Notes under the pieces: generated by a model | What the model was told of the DNA's origin: nothing | Seen by the model: the letters and a program-made list of their open reading frames with translations, nothing else | Database searches by the model: none | Shown here: in pieces, positions 16,668 to 24,706 of the stretch | Position numbering within the stretch: position 1 is the first letter of the stretch | How the letters are laid out: each line of letters starts with the position of its first letter | Source: Collinsella sp. | GTDB taxonomy: Bacteria > Actinomycetota > Coriobacteriia > Coriobacteriales > Coriobacteriaceae | Reading direction: 5' to 3' | Length of the DNA stretch: 25,653 nucleotides | Assembly: GCA_031294825.1 (NCBI GenBank) | Contig: JAUMPM010000038.1 | Span: 1-25,653, forward strand | Program-made: the position numbers and the translations under genes

Positions 16668-17300
16668 CTAGGCGAGTAACTCGGCCGCCGCAAACTCCTC
16701 GGGCGTATTGACGTTCTCGAAGCAGAGCGTCGAGCCCGTGGCCTTAACGATCTGCGGCTCATCCATATAACCAGCCTGAACGCGATTGATCAGGCAGCGA
16801 ATGCGCTGGCGGTCGCAGGCGAGCAGCTCTTGGGCAACCGGCGCACACGCGTCACGGCGCCAGACGGCGCAAAGCGGCTCAATCCCCCGCTCCTCGCGCG
16901 GCACGCACACGTCGAGTGTCTCGGCCTCAACACGATCGGCAAGCGTGCCGATGAGTTCCGGCGAGACAAACGGCATATCGCAGGCGACGATCGCCACGAG
17001 CGGCAATCGGGCCGCGGCCAATGAGCTCGCGATGCCGCGCATGGCACCCGCCGGCCCTTCAAGGTCCGCCACCACATGCGGCACCAAGCCGCCAAACGCG
17101 CGCTCCTCAAGATAGGCAAGCTCGCTGGGACGCGACGTCGTCACGACCAGCTCGCCGGCAACCTGAGCCAGGCGGCCCAGCACGCGCTCGATCAAAGGCT
17201 CGCCGCAAAACAACATCCGTGCCTTATCGCAGCCCATGCGCGAGGACAGCCCGCCCGCTTGAACGACGCAAGAAAGATCGGCCCGTCTTACGGTAGTCAT
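16668..17300 (-). CDS. mobA: Molybdenum cofactor guanylyltransferase
   Basis: This 210-residue cytosolic nucleotidyltransferase adds GMP to molybdopterin to make (bis-)MGD. The GTP loop QAGGLSSRMGCDKA is at about residues 14-27. Further MobA features are VADLEGPAGAMRGI, CDMPF, EPLCAVW and the C-terminal FENVNTPEEF. The G of MGCDK and the EPLCAVW block favour MobA over the cytidylyltransferase MocA. I chose ATG 17300 (MTTVRRADLS), preceded by a G-rich stretch; a longer open frame to 17573 would run through tRNA-Sec and is rejected. MGD is needed by formate dehydrogenase and PhsA-like enzymes, which fits the neighbours, whereas the XdhD-type enzyme would be expected to use the CMP form. It overlaps nothing and precedes the DUF3343 gene by 15 bases. 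Confidence 0.88.
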   Translation of the reverse strand: MTTVRRADLSCVVQAGGLSSRMGCDKARMLFCGEPLIERVLGRLAQVAGELVVTTSRPSELAYLEERAFGGLVPHVVADLEGPAGAMRGIASSLAAARLPLVAIVACDMPFVSPELIGTLADRVEAETLDVCVPREERGIEPLCAVWRRDACAPVAQELLACDRQRIRCLINRVQAGYMDEPQIVKATGSTLCFENVNTPEEFAAAELLA

Positions 17301-17387
17301 ACGGCAAACCACCCCCATCGGCATGCCCGAAACCCAGTGCACGAAGCTAAATACAGCCGTCGAAATAGCGGCGCTACGAAAAGCTCG

Positions 17388-17446
17388 TGCAAAAACAAAA
17401 CAGCGCCTTTGCGGCACGCAGCAAGACCGCGAGCACAAAAGCGCTG
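17388..17446 (-). terminator. Probable terminator or processing hairpin 3' of tRNA-Sec
   Basis: On the - strand an 11-bp stem with one G-U pair (arms at 17446-17436 and 17411-17401, cagcgc...gcgctg) is followed by TTTTGTTTTTGC. The loop is large and GC-rich. It begins 8 bases beyond the CCA end. If efficient, mobA would need readthrough or its own promoter. Confidence 0.6.
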
Positions 17447-17454
17447 GTAGCGTA

Positions 17455-17551
17455 TGGCGGGAACGTATGTGAATCGAACACATCCAAGACGTTTTGCACG
17501 CCTCGCAACGGTTTTGAGGACCGCGGAGCCCACCGGAGCCCATCCGTTCCC
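17455..17551 (-). tRNA. selC: Selenocysteine tRNA (anticodon UCA)
   Basis: The 97-base - strand RNA has the tRNA-Sec layout. The acceptor is GGGAACG/CGTTCCC with discriminator G and an encoded CCA. A 6-bp D-stem (GGGCTC/GGGCTC with two G-U pairs) closes a CGGT loop. The anticodon stem GCGGT/ACCGT encloses CCTCAAA, placing UCA as the anticodon. The long variable arm AGGCGT/ACGTCT has loop GCAAA, and the T-arm is ATGTG-TTCGATT-CACAT. The eighth acceptor pair would be G-A, a mismatch. It lies 36 bases after selB on the same strand. Confidence 0.96.
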
Positions 17552-17587
17552 AAGTGCGGCGGTATTTTACCAAACCGAGCAGCCAAT

Positions 17588-19555
17588 CTAGCGCAGGGAG
17601 CGCAGGCCGCCGGCATCCTTGTCGAGCACCGTAAAGCGCACGGCATCCAGGTGCTCTAAGATGCTGATGGCGCGTTTGCGCGACACGCCCAGGGCCTCGC
17701 GCAGCACGCTCGTGGTGGCAGCGCCGCCGGCCGCCTCAATGGCGGCGGCGACGAGCTCACGCGCATGGGCCTCGGCAGCAGCGGACAGGGCAACGTCGCG
17801 CTCGACCTTAACGATCGAGCGGTTGAGCGAAAGCTCGCGCAGGGCACGCGTCATGGTGTCGCGATCGAGCTGCAACCGCTCGCCCACCTCGGGCAACGTC
17901 GGTGCATCGAGGCCGGCTTCGTCCAGCAAGGAAACGATCCGCTCGCAAGCCTCTCGCACCACGCGTGCCGCCGCGGCGGCCGAATGCGGATCGAATACCT
18001 CGGCGCCCTCGGCGGCGCACACGCCGCGCGAACAGCCCTCGGCAATCAGAGCCGCGGCAACGCCTTCATCAGCGGCAGGCCACGCAGCATGGGCAACGGC
18101 GCCGGGCGTAAAGCCCGTCTCCTTGGGAGCCGCCGCGTGCATGGCTGACAGGGTCGCCGCCAGTGCATCCATCGCGGCGTCGAGCACCGCAGCGTCCGCC
18201 AAGAGGTCCGCGTCACCCGCGGCAAGCTTGCGAACGGAGCCCTGCGCCACCAACCCACGCAGTGCGGCATCGACCTCATCGACACCAAGGTCCAAAGCCT
18301 CGGCAGCATCAACCGCCGTAACCGGCAGCGTCTGCAGCGCCAGCCAAGCGCCCACACCGCCCGCGATATCGCCGGACTCGAGCGCCGCATACAGCGAACG
18401 CTCCCCTTCGGAAAGCTCGCGCGAGCGACGGCAGCGCGAAAGCAGCACACGCCCGCCGCCAATAAGCATCACGGGTGAATAGGACAGCACCACGACATGG
18501 TCCCCGGCACGTAGCGGCAGCGAGTTTTCTAAGCGCACCTGAACAATACGGGTTTCGCCCACCGCCATGGGGGCCTCGCCCTCCATGAACATGATGCGAC
18601 CGACGACCTCGGCCGTACCCGCCATCACGTGCACGCGCGCACCCGACTCGAGCACGCGCGGTTTGACGCCCTCGCGACCCAAATACGTAAACGTCATCAT
18701 AAAGCGCATCGTCTGGCCAAAGCGGCCCGCCACGCCGAGCATCTCACCGCGATCGAGCGCGGCGACAGCATCGCCCACCAAGTTGAGCGCCACACGCTGA
18801 CCGGGCAACGCCCGCGGCGTATCGCCATGCACCTGAATCCCGCGCACGCGACAGACCGTACGCGACGGCAAAGCCATCAGCTCGTCGCCCACCGCAACCG
18901 GCGCATCGTGCAACGTTCCCGTCACCACGGTACCGGCGCCCTTGATCGTAAAGCAGCGGTCGATGGGCAGACGCGGTGCGGCATCGGTGAGCTCGCCACG
19001 GGCACGGCAGGCATCCCAGCAAGCGGCAACCTGCTCGTCGAGCGCAGCCAGCAGGTCATCGATCCCCTCGCCCGTCTTAGACGACACGGGCACAATCGGC
19101 GCGCCCGCAAACACGGTACCCGACAAAAAGTCATCGACATCGAGCTCGGCCAGCTCAATCATTTCGCTATCGGCCAGGTCGCACATCGTCAGCGCGACCA
19201 CCATATGCGTAACGCCCAGCAGCTCCAGCACATGCACGTGCTCGCGGGTCTGCGGCATAACGCCCTCGACGGCCGAAACCACCAGCACGGCCACGTCGAT
19301 GCCCGTGGCGCCCTGCACCATGGCGCGCAAGTAATGCACGTGGCCCGGCACGTCGACCAGGCCAACGATCTTGCCACTCGGCAACGCCAGCTCGCCAAAG
19401 CCCAGCTCCACGGTCATACCGCGACGGCGCTCAACCTCCAGACGGTCGGGATTCTTGCCGGTCAACGCCTCGATCAGTGCCGACTTACCGTGGTCGACGT
19501 GGCCCGCCGTGCCAACAATAACGGGACACTCCACCAGCGCTTGAACCTCACTCAT
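17588..19555 (-). CDS. selB: Selenocysteine-specific elongation factor SelB
   Basis: This 655-residue translational GTPase delivers Sec-tRNA-Sec to UGA codons marked by a SECIS hairpin. G1 is GHVDHGKS (18-25), followed by RRGMTVELGF (switch I) and G3 DVPGH (68-72). The expected G4 NKxD/TKxD is TMCD (123-126), so the usual Lys is Met. EF-Tu-like domains II and III follow (FTIKGAGTVVTGTL and the SPVMLIGGGRVL region). The C-terminal half has winged-helix repeats for SECIS binding, ending in VLREALGVSRKRAISILEHLD. The start ATG overlaps the selA stop as ATGA (19552-19555), showing a coupled operon. The tRNA-Sec gene follows. Confidence 0.96.
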   Translation of the reverse strand: MSEVQALVECPVIVGTAGHVDHGKSALIEALTGKNPDRLEVERRRGMTVELGFGELALPSGKIVGLVDVPGHVHYLRAMVQGATGIDVAVLVVSAVEGVMPQTREHVHVLELLGVTHMVVALTMCDLADSEMIELAELDVDDFLSGTVFAGAPIVPVSSKTGEGIDDLLAALDEQVAACWDACRARGELTDAAPRLPIDRCFTIKGAGTVVTGTLHDAPVAVGDELMALPSRTVCRVRGIQVHGDTPRALPGQRVALNLVGDAVAALDRGEMLGVAGRFGQTMRFMMTFTYLGREGVKPRVLESGARVHVMAGTAEVVGRIMFMEGEAPMAVGETRIVQVRLENSLPLRAGDHVVVLSYSPVMLIGGGRVLLSRCRRSRELSEGERSLYAALESGDIAGGVGAWLALQTLPVTAVDAAEALDLGVDEVDAALRGLVAQGSVRKLAAGDADLLADAAVLDAAMDALAATLSAMHAAAPKETGFTPGAVAHAAWPAADEGVAAALIAEGCSRGVCAAEGAEVFDPHSAAAAARVVREACERIVSLLDEAGLDAPTLPEVGERLQLDRDTMTRALRELSLNRSIVKVERDVALSAAAEAHARELVAAAIEAAGGAATTSVLREALGVSRKRAISILEHLDAVRFTVLDKDAGGLRSLR

Positions 19556-21009
19556 CGCGCAACCGCCTTCTTAACGCACGCGACGAGCGTCGATGCCGCC
19601 GTCTCGATATCGCGGTCGCCCACGAGCGTGCGTACATCAAACAGAATGCGGTCGTGCGAAGTTCGCGTGACGACCGGCGTGTCGAAGTCCTGGACAAGCG
19701 AGCGCTTGAGCGCGTCGACGGACAGGCACCCGTCGACCGGGCAGACGGCCACGCACATGGTGGGCAACTCGACGGTAGGCAGCGAGCCGCCGCCAGGAGT
19801 CGACGACTCCTCGACGATTTCCACCTGCACGGCACACGGGCAGCCAGCCTTATCGAGACCCGCCACCATCAGCTCGCGCAGCTTACGCGCGCGACGCTCC
19901 AGATGAGCCTGCGGCAGCGTAAGCATGTTGAGCACCGGCACCTCGCGATGGGCCACATCCGCCCCATCCATGTAAATGCGCAGTGTGGCCTCGAGCGCCG
20001 CCAGCGCGAGCTTGCCCGGACGCAGGGCACGCATAAGCGGATGCGACCCGCAGGCCTGGACCAGATCGCGACGACCCATGATAATGCCCGCCTGTGCAGC
20101 ACCGAGCAGCTTATCGCCCGAGCACGACACGATATCGAGCCCCGCCGCGACCGAAGCCGGCGTGGGCTCCTCACCGCCGCGCACCAGGATGTCATCGGGC
20201 AAAAGTGCGCCCGACCCTTGATCCTCGTAGAACAGCAGGCCATGCTTGTGGGCCAGGGCGGCAAGCTCCCGAGAGCCCACCTCCTCGTGGAAGCCCTCGA
20301 TGCGATAGTTGGAAGGATGGACCTTGAGGATCATCGCCGTATCGGGCGTGATGGCGCGCTCGTAGTCGCTCAAATGCGTGCGGTTGGTGGCCCCGACCTC
20401 GACGAGCTTGGCACCCGAGGCCTCCATAACATCGGGGATACGGAAGCTGCCGCCGATCTCGACAAGCTCACCGCGGCTGACGATGACCTCCTTGCCCGCG
20501 GCATGGGTCGCCAGCACCAACAGCACGGCGGCCGCGTTATTGTTAACGACCAGCGCGTCCTCGGCACCGGTAAGCGAACGGATGAGCTGCGCGGCGTGCT
20601 CCTTGCGCGACCCGCGCGAGCAGGTGTCCACGCTGTACTCGAGTGTGCTGTAGCCGCGCGCGACCTCGGCCACGGCCTTGGCGGCCGACTCCGCGAGCGG
20701 GGCTCGACCCAGGTTGGTATGGATGACCACGCCTGTCGCGTTGACGGCAGGGCGCAGGCTCGGCAGCGCGGAGCGATGCGCACGCCATTCGATGGCCGAG
20801 GCCAGCTCGCGCCTGGAACGCGGGGCGACACCGGCACGAATTGCGGCGCGCTCCTCGTCGAGCTCGGCCGTCACGGCAGCATGGACCACCGTGTCACAGG
20901 TCTCCCCCGCCGCCTTCACCACCGGCCACTCGGCAAGCAGCTCGTTGACGGAAGGAATGGCGCGCAGGCGGGCGCGCACCTCATCGGACATGTTCTGGCT
21001 ATCGCTCAT
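19552..21009 (-). CDS. selA: L-seryl-tRNA(Sec) selenium transferase SelA
   Basis: This 485-residue PLP enzyme converts seryl-tRNA-Sec to selenocysteinyl-tRNA-Sec using selenophosphate. The family N-terminus is present (RLRAIPSVNELLAEWPV), followed by NATGVVIHTNLGRAPL (90-105), the central PLP domain with VNNNAAAVLL and FYEDQGSGALLPDD, and the PLP lysine K300 in SCSGDKLLGAAQAG. The length is close to the usual 460-480. The start at 21009 is supported by AAAGG 7 bases upstream; M7 is a weaker alternative. It is the first gene of selA-selB-selC. The molybdopterin oxidoreductase ends 75 bases upstream on the same strand with no clear terminator between, so they may be cotranscribed. The selenophosphate synthetase gene selD is not in the window. 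Confidence 0.96.
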   Translation of the reverse strand: MSDSQNMSDEVRARLRAIPSVNELLAEWPVVKAAGETCDTVVHAAVTAELDEERAAIRAGVAPRSRRELASAIEWRAHRSALPSLRPAVNATGVVIHTNLGRAPLAESAAKAVAEVARGYSTLEYSVDTCSRGSRKEHAAQLIRSLTGAEDALVVNNNAAAVLLVLATHAAGKEVIVSRGELVEIGGSFRIPDVMEASGAKLVEVGATNRTHLSDYERAITPDTAMILKVHPSNYRIEGFHEEVGSRELAALAHKHGLLFYEDQGSGALLPDDILVRGGEEPTPASVAAGLDIVSCSGDKLLGAAQAGIIMGRRDLVQACGSHPLMRALRPGKLALAALEATLRIYMDGADVAHREVPVLNMLTLPQAHLERRARKLRELMVAGLDKAGCPCAVQVEIVEESSTPGGGSLPTVELPTMCVAVCPVDGCLSVDALKRSLVQDFDTPVVTRTSHDRILFDVRTLVGDRDIETAASTLVACVKKAVAR

Positions 21010-21084
21010 GTGCAGCCTTTCAAAACCAAGGGCAGATCAGTCGGACGTTCATCAAAAACCAGCCGAATCAACCTGCTGAATCAA

Positions 21085-23202
21085 TCAGTCGTTATTATCC
21101 ACGTGCTCCGTGATCTTTTCCGCGCGAACGGCGTTTTCCTGGGTGAGTGCGGCGCCCGTCAACGGGTCCCAACGCAACGGCGTATGGTCGAGCGGGCCCA
21201 CGCCCAAGGCTTGAGCGCCACCGGCATCGGCGCCAAACGAACGCCCACCGGGGGCGGCCGACGTAAAGATGCACGCCGGATGCAGATACGGCGTCGTCTC
21301 CACTCGCACGCGGTCGCGGCCCATATCGCTCACGAGTTCGACGATCTCGCCGTCGACGATGCCCATGCGCGCAGCAACATCGGCATTCATCTGCACGGCA
21401 TCCAGGTCCGATCCGGCCTCGGCGGCACCTTGGGCCGCAAGCCTTCGCGAGGTATGCGACTCAAAGGGACGGTTGCCGCTAATGAGGCGAAACATCCCCG
21501 GGCCAGGCTCCACCATGGGAGCGATCCAGTTGGGTACACGACCCAGGTCGGCTCGTTCCCATACGTCGCTTGCCAGCGCAATTTTGCCGCCATCCAAGGG
21601 AATCACCGGCTCACCCGTGCGCGACGGCAGCGCCACGCCCGTATCGGCCCAACCGCGCTTCTTGAGTGCGGCAAGATCAATCCCAAAAGGCGCCACCTGG
21701 GCAGCTGCCAGATCGTCAGACGTAAACTGGAAGTACTCGCCCACGCCACACGCCCGCGCCAGACCGGCAAAAATCTCCCGACCGGGACGTGTGTCATCAT
21801 GCTGCACAGGCAGCACGGCGTTGCGGTAGAACACGCGCGCATCGTTGGCGCCCGCCAGCGTTCCCACGCCGCGGTCAGCCTCCAGATACGTCACGTCGGG
21901 CAGCACGAAATCAGAAGCACGCGCCGTCTCGGACCAGCGAATATCAATCGTCACGAGCAAGTCGAGCTGCTGCAAAATACTCAACCAAGCCTGTGCATTG
22001 CCATAGCCCGCACCGGGGTTACTGGCATAGACGATGAGCCCACGCAAATCGCCGGCAAGAATCGACTGACCGATGGTCGTGCACAGGCCGCGCACCGGAT
22101 CGACCAGTGGATAGCGCTCGGACCCCAGCTTGGGCCCACGCGGCACCGGCGGCGTCGCAAAGCGCGTGGGATCGAGGTCGCCCAACACAAGCGGCGTGGG
22201 CGGGTTGAGCGCACCGCCCGCGTGTCCGATGCAGCCCAGCAGCACGTCGACCAAGCAAATAGCGCGCGCGGTCTGGGTGCTATTGGCATACGCGATTCCG
22301 ATGCCGCCATGAAAGCCCGCATCCACCACGGCGGCAGGCGCGGCGGCAGCGAGATCGCGCGCCGTGGCGACAATCTCTGCGGCCGGCACGTCGCACATCG
22401 ACTCGGCCCACTCGGGCGTCCAAGCATTGGACGCCTGCGCCAGCTCGTCAAAGCCTGTGGTGTAGCGGTCCACAAACTCGTGGTCGTACAGGTCCTCGGC
22501 AATCAACACATGCGCGATGCCCAGCAGCAACGCCAAGTCGCAGCCCGGGCGCACGCGCAGCCAGCGGTCGGCAAGCGCCGCCGAGCCGCTGCGCCGGGGG
22601 TCAACCACGATGATCTTCGCCCCGCGCCGGCGCGCATCGTTGAGCGCATCGACGGCCCCCATCGTCGACGAATCGACAATGGAACGCCCCAGGTACATGA
22701 TGCAGTCGGTATGCGCCAGGTCGGAGGCGGGACTATAGCCCAGGCTGCGCTCCCAACCGGTAAGTCGGCTTACCTCGCAGGCACCATCGGCACCGTACAC
22801 GTTGGGCGAGCCCAGTGCATGCATAAAGCGATAGGCCCAGTAGCGGTCGAACGAGGGAACGCCGAGCGTCATGCCCAGCGCACGAGGCCCGCGCTCGTCA
22901 ACAATCCCCCCAAGGCGCGCTGCAATCTGCGCGAACGCCTCGTTCCACGAAATCACATCGAACCCCGAGCCATCAGCTCGTCGGCGCATAGGATGCAAAA
23001 TCCGGTCGCGCTCGTCAAACGGCATTGCCAGGCGATGCCGTCCGCGGGCGCACAGGGCACGCGCCGCGCACGGATGCCCCGGCACCGGCAGCTCGGCCAC
23101 CACGCGACCGTCCTCAACGCGTGCCGCAAAGGCGCAATCGGCATAGCATCCCCCGCATGTGGTCACCACGGCGCGACCGTCACGCTTCACAGCAGATGCC
23201 AT
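21085..23202 (-). CDS. Molybdopterin oxidoreductase of the DMSO-reductase superfamily, PhsA/PsrA-like, Cys-ligated
   Basis: This predicted bis-MGD enzyme has 705 residues. An N-terminal [4Fe-4S] motif uses C16, C19, C23 and C51 (TCGGCYADC...LCARG). The molybdenum-ligand position is C142 in GACEVSRLTG, not Sec or Ser. The block DFVLPDVTYLEADRGVG...RPGREIFAGLARACGVGEYF is characteristic of the thiosulfate/polysulfide reductase branch. A C-terminal molydopterin dinucleotide-binding domain begins near RLISGNRPFESHTSRRLA. ATG 23202 has AAGGGG 9 bases upstream; a TTG at 23268 would add a hydrophobic 22-residue extension from the focA terminator and is rejected. There is no Tat signal, so it is cytosolic. 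No PhsB/PhsC-type partner is adjacent. The substrate is unknown; it could be a sulfur-compound reductase or another specialised reductase. Confidence 0.85.
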   Translation of the reverse strand: MASAVKRDGRAVVTTCGGCYADCAFAARVEDGRVVAELPVPGHPCAARALCARGRHRLAMPFDERDRILHPMRRRADGSGFDVISWNEAFAQIAARLGGIVDERGPRALGMTLGVPSFDRYWAYRFMHALGSPNVYGADGACEVSRLTGWERSLGYSPASDLAHTDCIMYLGRSIVDSSTMGAVDALNDARRRGAKIIVVDPRRSGSAALADRWLRVRPGCDLALLLGIAHVLIAEDLYDHEFVDRYTTGFDELAQASNAWTPEWAESMCDVPAAEIVATARDLAAAAPAAVVDAGFHGGIGIAYANSTQTARAICLVDVLLGCIGHAGGALNPPTPLVLGDLDPTRFATPPVPRGPKLGSERYPLVDPVRGLCTTIGQSILAGDLRGLIVYASNPGAGYGNAQAWLSILQQLDLLVTIDIRWSETARASDFVLPDVTYLEADRGVGTLAGANDARVFYRNAVLPVQHDDTRPGREIFAGLARACGVGEYFQFTSDDLAAAQVAPFGIDLAALKKRGWADTGVALPSRTGEPVIPLDGGKIALASDVWERADLGRVPNWIAPMVEPGPGMFRLISGNRPFESHTSRRLAAQGAAEAGSDLDAVQMNADVAARMGIVDGEIVELVSDMGRDRVRVETTPYLHPACIFTSAAPGGRSFGADAGGAQALGVGPLDHTPLRWDPLTGAALTQENAVRAEKITEHVDNND

Positions 23203-23264
23203 CTCGATTACCCCTTTCATCAGCCAAACACAACAGGCCAAAAGCCCAGCAACGAGCCCCAGAC

Positions 23265-23302
23265 CCAAAAAGCCTCCCGCACGGCAACGCCCCGCGGGAG
23301 GC
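23265..23302 (-). terminator. Intrinsic terminator of the hyc-focA unit
   Basis: Arms gcctcccgc (23272-23280) and gcgggaggc (23294-23302) form a 9-bp GC stem, followed on the - strand by TTTTTGGG. It lies 21 bases past the focA stop and separates focA from the downstream oxidoreductase gene. Confidence 0.85.
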
Positions 23303-23323
23303 CAACGTCAAATAGGCGGTACT

Positions 23324-24163
23324 TTACGCCTCGGACTTCTTGGCGTAGACAAACCAGTAGCCGAGCGCGATCAGAACCGCGCCGCCCACGATGTTGCCCA
23401 GCGTGGCGGCGGACAAGTTAAACGCAATGCCCGCAGCGTTGAGCGCATCGGCGCCGGCGACCTTGGCACCATAGCCGCACGCGTGCATCACGGCACCCAT
23501 GGGCAAAAAGTACATGTTGGCGACACAGTGCTCAAAACCGCAGGCCACAAAGGCGGCGATGGGCAGCAGAATGCCCACAACCTTATCGACCACGGTCTTG
23601 CCGGCGGTACCGATCCACACGGCAAGGCACACAAAGATGTTGCACAGGATGCCGCGGAAGAAGATCGTCACCCAGTCGATCGTCACCTTGCCGGCGGCGA
23701 CGCTCACCATGGAATTGGCGACCGCCTCGCCGTTGAGCTTATAGATGCCGGCCATGTACACCAAAAAGACGATGAACAGGGCTCCGACGAAATTGCCGAC
23801 CCACACGACGGCCCAGGCCTTGAGCATCTGGACCAGGGTGATCTTTTTACTCTTGAGCGCGCAGACCATAAGCGAATTACCGGTAAACAGCTCGGCGCCG
23901 CACACCAGCACGAGCACCAGGCCCAGGCAAAAGCACAGGCCGCCCACGACGCGCTGGGCGCCCCAGCCCAGCGTGCTATCGCTCAAGAACACGGTAAAGA
24001 ACAGGCCGCCGAAGGCAATGAACGCACCAGCGAACATCGCCAAAACAAAGGCCTTTGCGACCGGCAGGTTGGCCTTGGTCACGCCGGCGGCCTCGGTCTT
24101 GGCCTCGATCGCGGCGGGCGCAAGGCAATCGGGAGCGGGATATTCTGCCTTGGAATCTGCCAT
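23324..24163 (-). CDS. focA: Formate channel/transporter FocA (formate-nitrite transporter family)
   Basis: This 279-residue pentameric inner-membrane channel moves formate. Six hydrophobic spans are visible. FNT signatures are GGLFFTVF (52-59), GAELFTGNSLM (89-99), KAWAVVWVGNFVGAL (115-129), FFRGILCNIFVCLAVW (168-183) and GFEHCVANMYFLPMG (209-223), with pore histidine H212. ATG 24163 (MADSKAEY) is chosen over an upstream TTG because the extra residues overlap the likely ribosome site (AGGAAAGAAG). It lies 39 bases after hycI on the same strand and ahead of a terminator, so it is probably the last gene of the hydrogenlyase operon. The pairing with hyc genes favours formate over nitrite. Confidence 0.93.
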   Translation of the reverse strand: MADSKAEYPAPDCLAPAAIEAKTEAAGVTKANLPVAKAFVLAMFAGAFIAFGGLFFTVFLSDSTLGWGAQRVVGGLCFCLGLVLVLVCGAELFTGNSLMVCALKSKKITLVQMLKAWAVVWVGNFVGALFIVFLVYMAGIYKLNGEAVANSMVSVAAGKVTIDWVTIFFRGILCNIFVCLAVWIGTAGKTVVDKVVGILLPIAAFVACGFEHCVANMYFLPMGAVMHACGYGAKVAGADALNAAGIAFNLSAATLGNIVGGAVLIALGYWFVYAKKSEA

Positions 24164-24202
24164 GTCAATCACTTCTTTCCTAATCAGCAGGGACAAGCGC
24201 TC

Positions 24203-24706
24203 CTATTGCTCTTGTCCCAAGCGGACAAAGTGGGAAAAGTCGTTGGCGGCCACGGCGTCGTACACGGCGTCGACGGCGTCAAAGACCTCCGGGGACATAG
24301 GGTTGTAAAACTCCGTATCGCCCGGCTGAATCCCTATGAAGACGATATCTTCGCACGATTGCTCAATCTCTTCGATCAGAATCGACAAAGGGAGCGAATG
24401 CGTGGTGAACATCGACTTGCGGGCCACATCGCGCTTATCGAGCAGGCGGATAGACCCGACGGGCAGCGCCATGTCGGCGGCATCGACCAAGACCAGGCGA
24501 GGCGGACGCTCGCGCTTGACCTCGATGATGTCGTCCTCGGGCGTTTGGCCACCGTCGATGGTGTACCAACCGGCAATGGGCGCGTCCTCCATCTTTTTGG
24601 AGAGCACGGGGCCGGCGGCATCGTCGGCACGCAGCACGCTTCCCGCCGTGAGCACGATACCCGCAAACGGGGCGCCGTTCACACGTCCATCCACAACGCG
24701 ACCCAT
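24203..24706 (-). CDS. hycI: Hydrogenase 3-type maturation endopeptidase
   Basis: This 167-residue cytosolic protease removes the C-terminal peptide from the [NiFe] hydrogenase large subunit (HycE-type) after nickel insertion. The M52-family motif is LTAGSVLRADDAAGPVLS, with metal ligand D29. D75 in LVLVDAADM and H103 in FTTHSLPLSILIEEI are the other likely ligands. FIGIQPGDTEFYNPMSPEV near the C-terminus matches HycI. The glycine of the usual G-N-x-x-x-G-D-D start is altered (AGSVLRADD). The ATG overlaps the hycH stop as TAATG. A short extra N-terminus of about 13 residues precedes the conserved part. Confidence 0.92.
   Translation of the reverse strand: MGRVVDGRVNGAPFAGIVLTAGSVLRADDAAGPVLSKKMEDAPIAGWYTIDGGQTPEDDIIEVKRERPPRLVLVDAADMALPVGSIRLLDKRDVARKSMFTTHSLPLSILIEEIEQSCEDIVFIGIQPGDTEFYNPMSPEVFDAVDAVYDAVAANDFSHFVRLGQEQ

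Noticed and set aside
17301..17573. Extended N-terminus for mobA
   Set aside because: The extension would read through tRNA-Sec and its 3' hairpin; the MobA family begins just before QAGGLSSRMG, matching ATG 17300.
22776..22781. Selenocysteine at the active site of the oxidoreductase
   Set aside because: The codon at residue 142 is an ordinary Cys codon and the frame has no internal TGA.
23203..23268. Hydrophobic N-terminal extension (possible signal peptide) on the molybdopterin oxidoreductase
   Set aside because: It starts from a TTG inside the focA terminator T-run, while AAGGGG is well placed for ATG 23202; no twin-arginine motif is present.
19654..23421. Very long + strand open frame (1255 codons) antisense to selA and the molybdopterin oxidoreductase
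   Set aside because: It is the complement of two well-recognised genes, with composition typical of a GC-rich shadow frame (Arg/His/Ala-rich, no domain).
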